Positions 63,983 through 64,000 of a stretch of 64,000 nucleotides of DNA are shown here, one piece after another. Origin of the DNA: Streptomyces sp. ISL-100 (GTDB lineage Bacteria; Actinomycetota; Actinomycetes; Streptomycetales; Streptomycetaceae). The stretch lies in contig NZ_JAGGOK010000025.1 in assembly GCF_018614615.1 (NCBI RefSeq), positions 83,719 to 147,718 of the forward strand, in the 5' to 3' direction. The number at the start of each line of letters is the position of its first letter. Position 1 is the stretch's first letter. The notes beneath the pieces are model-generated. The model had not been told where the DNA came from. It saw nothing but the letters and a program-made list of their open reading frames with translations, and made no database searches. Made by a program: the position numbers and the translations under genes.

Positions 63983-64000
63983 CTAGAAGGCCGCTGAAGA
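63983..64000 (+). repeat. Start of another MITE-like/IS terminal repeat at the window edge
   Basis: CTAGAAGGCCGCTGAAGA matches the left end of the element at 46530 in 17 of 18 bases. The element continues beyond the window. It could be another MITE-like copy or the end of the complete insertion sequence. Confidence 0.65.

Overview
This 64 kb window is chromosomal DNA of a Streptomyces or close relative. The evidence is very high GC, strong G/C bias at third codon positions, many GTG starts, many GTGA/ATGA translational overlaps, and families typical of the genus (DUF397 with XRE/DUF5753 regulators, HATPase anti-sigma-like proteins, DUF3017, SCO4848-type membrane protein). From memory, the order glyA - trpS - mdh - folD - purH - purN - sucD/sucC matches one conserved part of the S. 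coelicolor core chromosome. No rRNA, tRNA, CRISPR array or complete transposase gene was seen.

Layout. (1) 1-3.9 kb: accessory block with a graspetide-type RiPP cluster: precursor peptide, ATP-grasp ligase and a PIMT-like methyltransferase. It is flanked by small translationally coupled genes and a frameshifted gene, and two members carry TTA codons. (2) 3.9-9.6 kb: a MarR/MFS efflux unit, a three-gene operon (membrane protein, DCC protein, TetR) behind two TTGAAC palindromes, and a peptide-type solute-binding protein. (3) 9.7-18.1 kb: cell-envelope region with a metallophosphoesterase, a D,D-carboxypeptidase, a YihY protein, and a compact set equivalent to the mycobacterial decaprenylphosphoryl-arabinose (DPA) pathway: GtrA, UbiA-type phosphoribosyltransferase, PAP2 phosphatase, DprE1, DprE2. 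(4) 18-25 kb: RNA ligase/phosphodiesterase, trpS, an ECF sigma/anti-sigma/membrane trio, glyA and rocD. (5) 25-34.7 kb: YgiB/YgiC-like pair, transporter, MocR regulator, AhpD-like protein, the XRE-DUF397-DUF397 operon facing an ATP-binding regulator, an unusual DsbA-like lipoprotein, and an IS21 istB remnant. (6) 34.7-42 kb: a five-gene glycine-betaine operon combining choline oxidation (betB, betA) with an ABC importer. (7) 42-46.3 kb: an undescribed membrane/XRE gene set in which two neighbours share an N/G/T-rich motif. (8) 46.3-64 kb: a MITE-like element, mdh, regulators, folD, RDD protein, purH-purN, perM, an XRE-sigma fusion, sucD-sucC and a repeat-rich secreted protein. The right edge begins a second copy of the MITE-like terminal repeat.

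How it works together. Most of the window serves central metabolism (TCA: mdh, sucCD; one-carbon and purine: glyA, folD, purN, purH), osmoprotection and the envelope. The most unusual parts are the RiPP cluster with its unfamiliar core peptide, the DPA-type pathway in a genus not known for mycobacterial arabinogalactan (with an Ala where the benzothiazinone-target Cys of DprE1 sits), the shared-motif gene set near 43 kb, and the terminal-repeat pairs.
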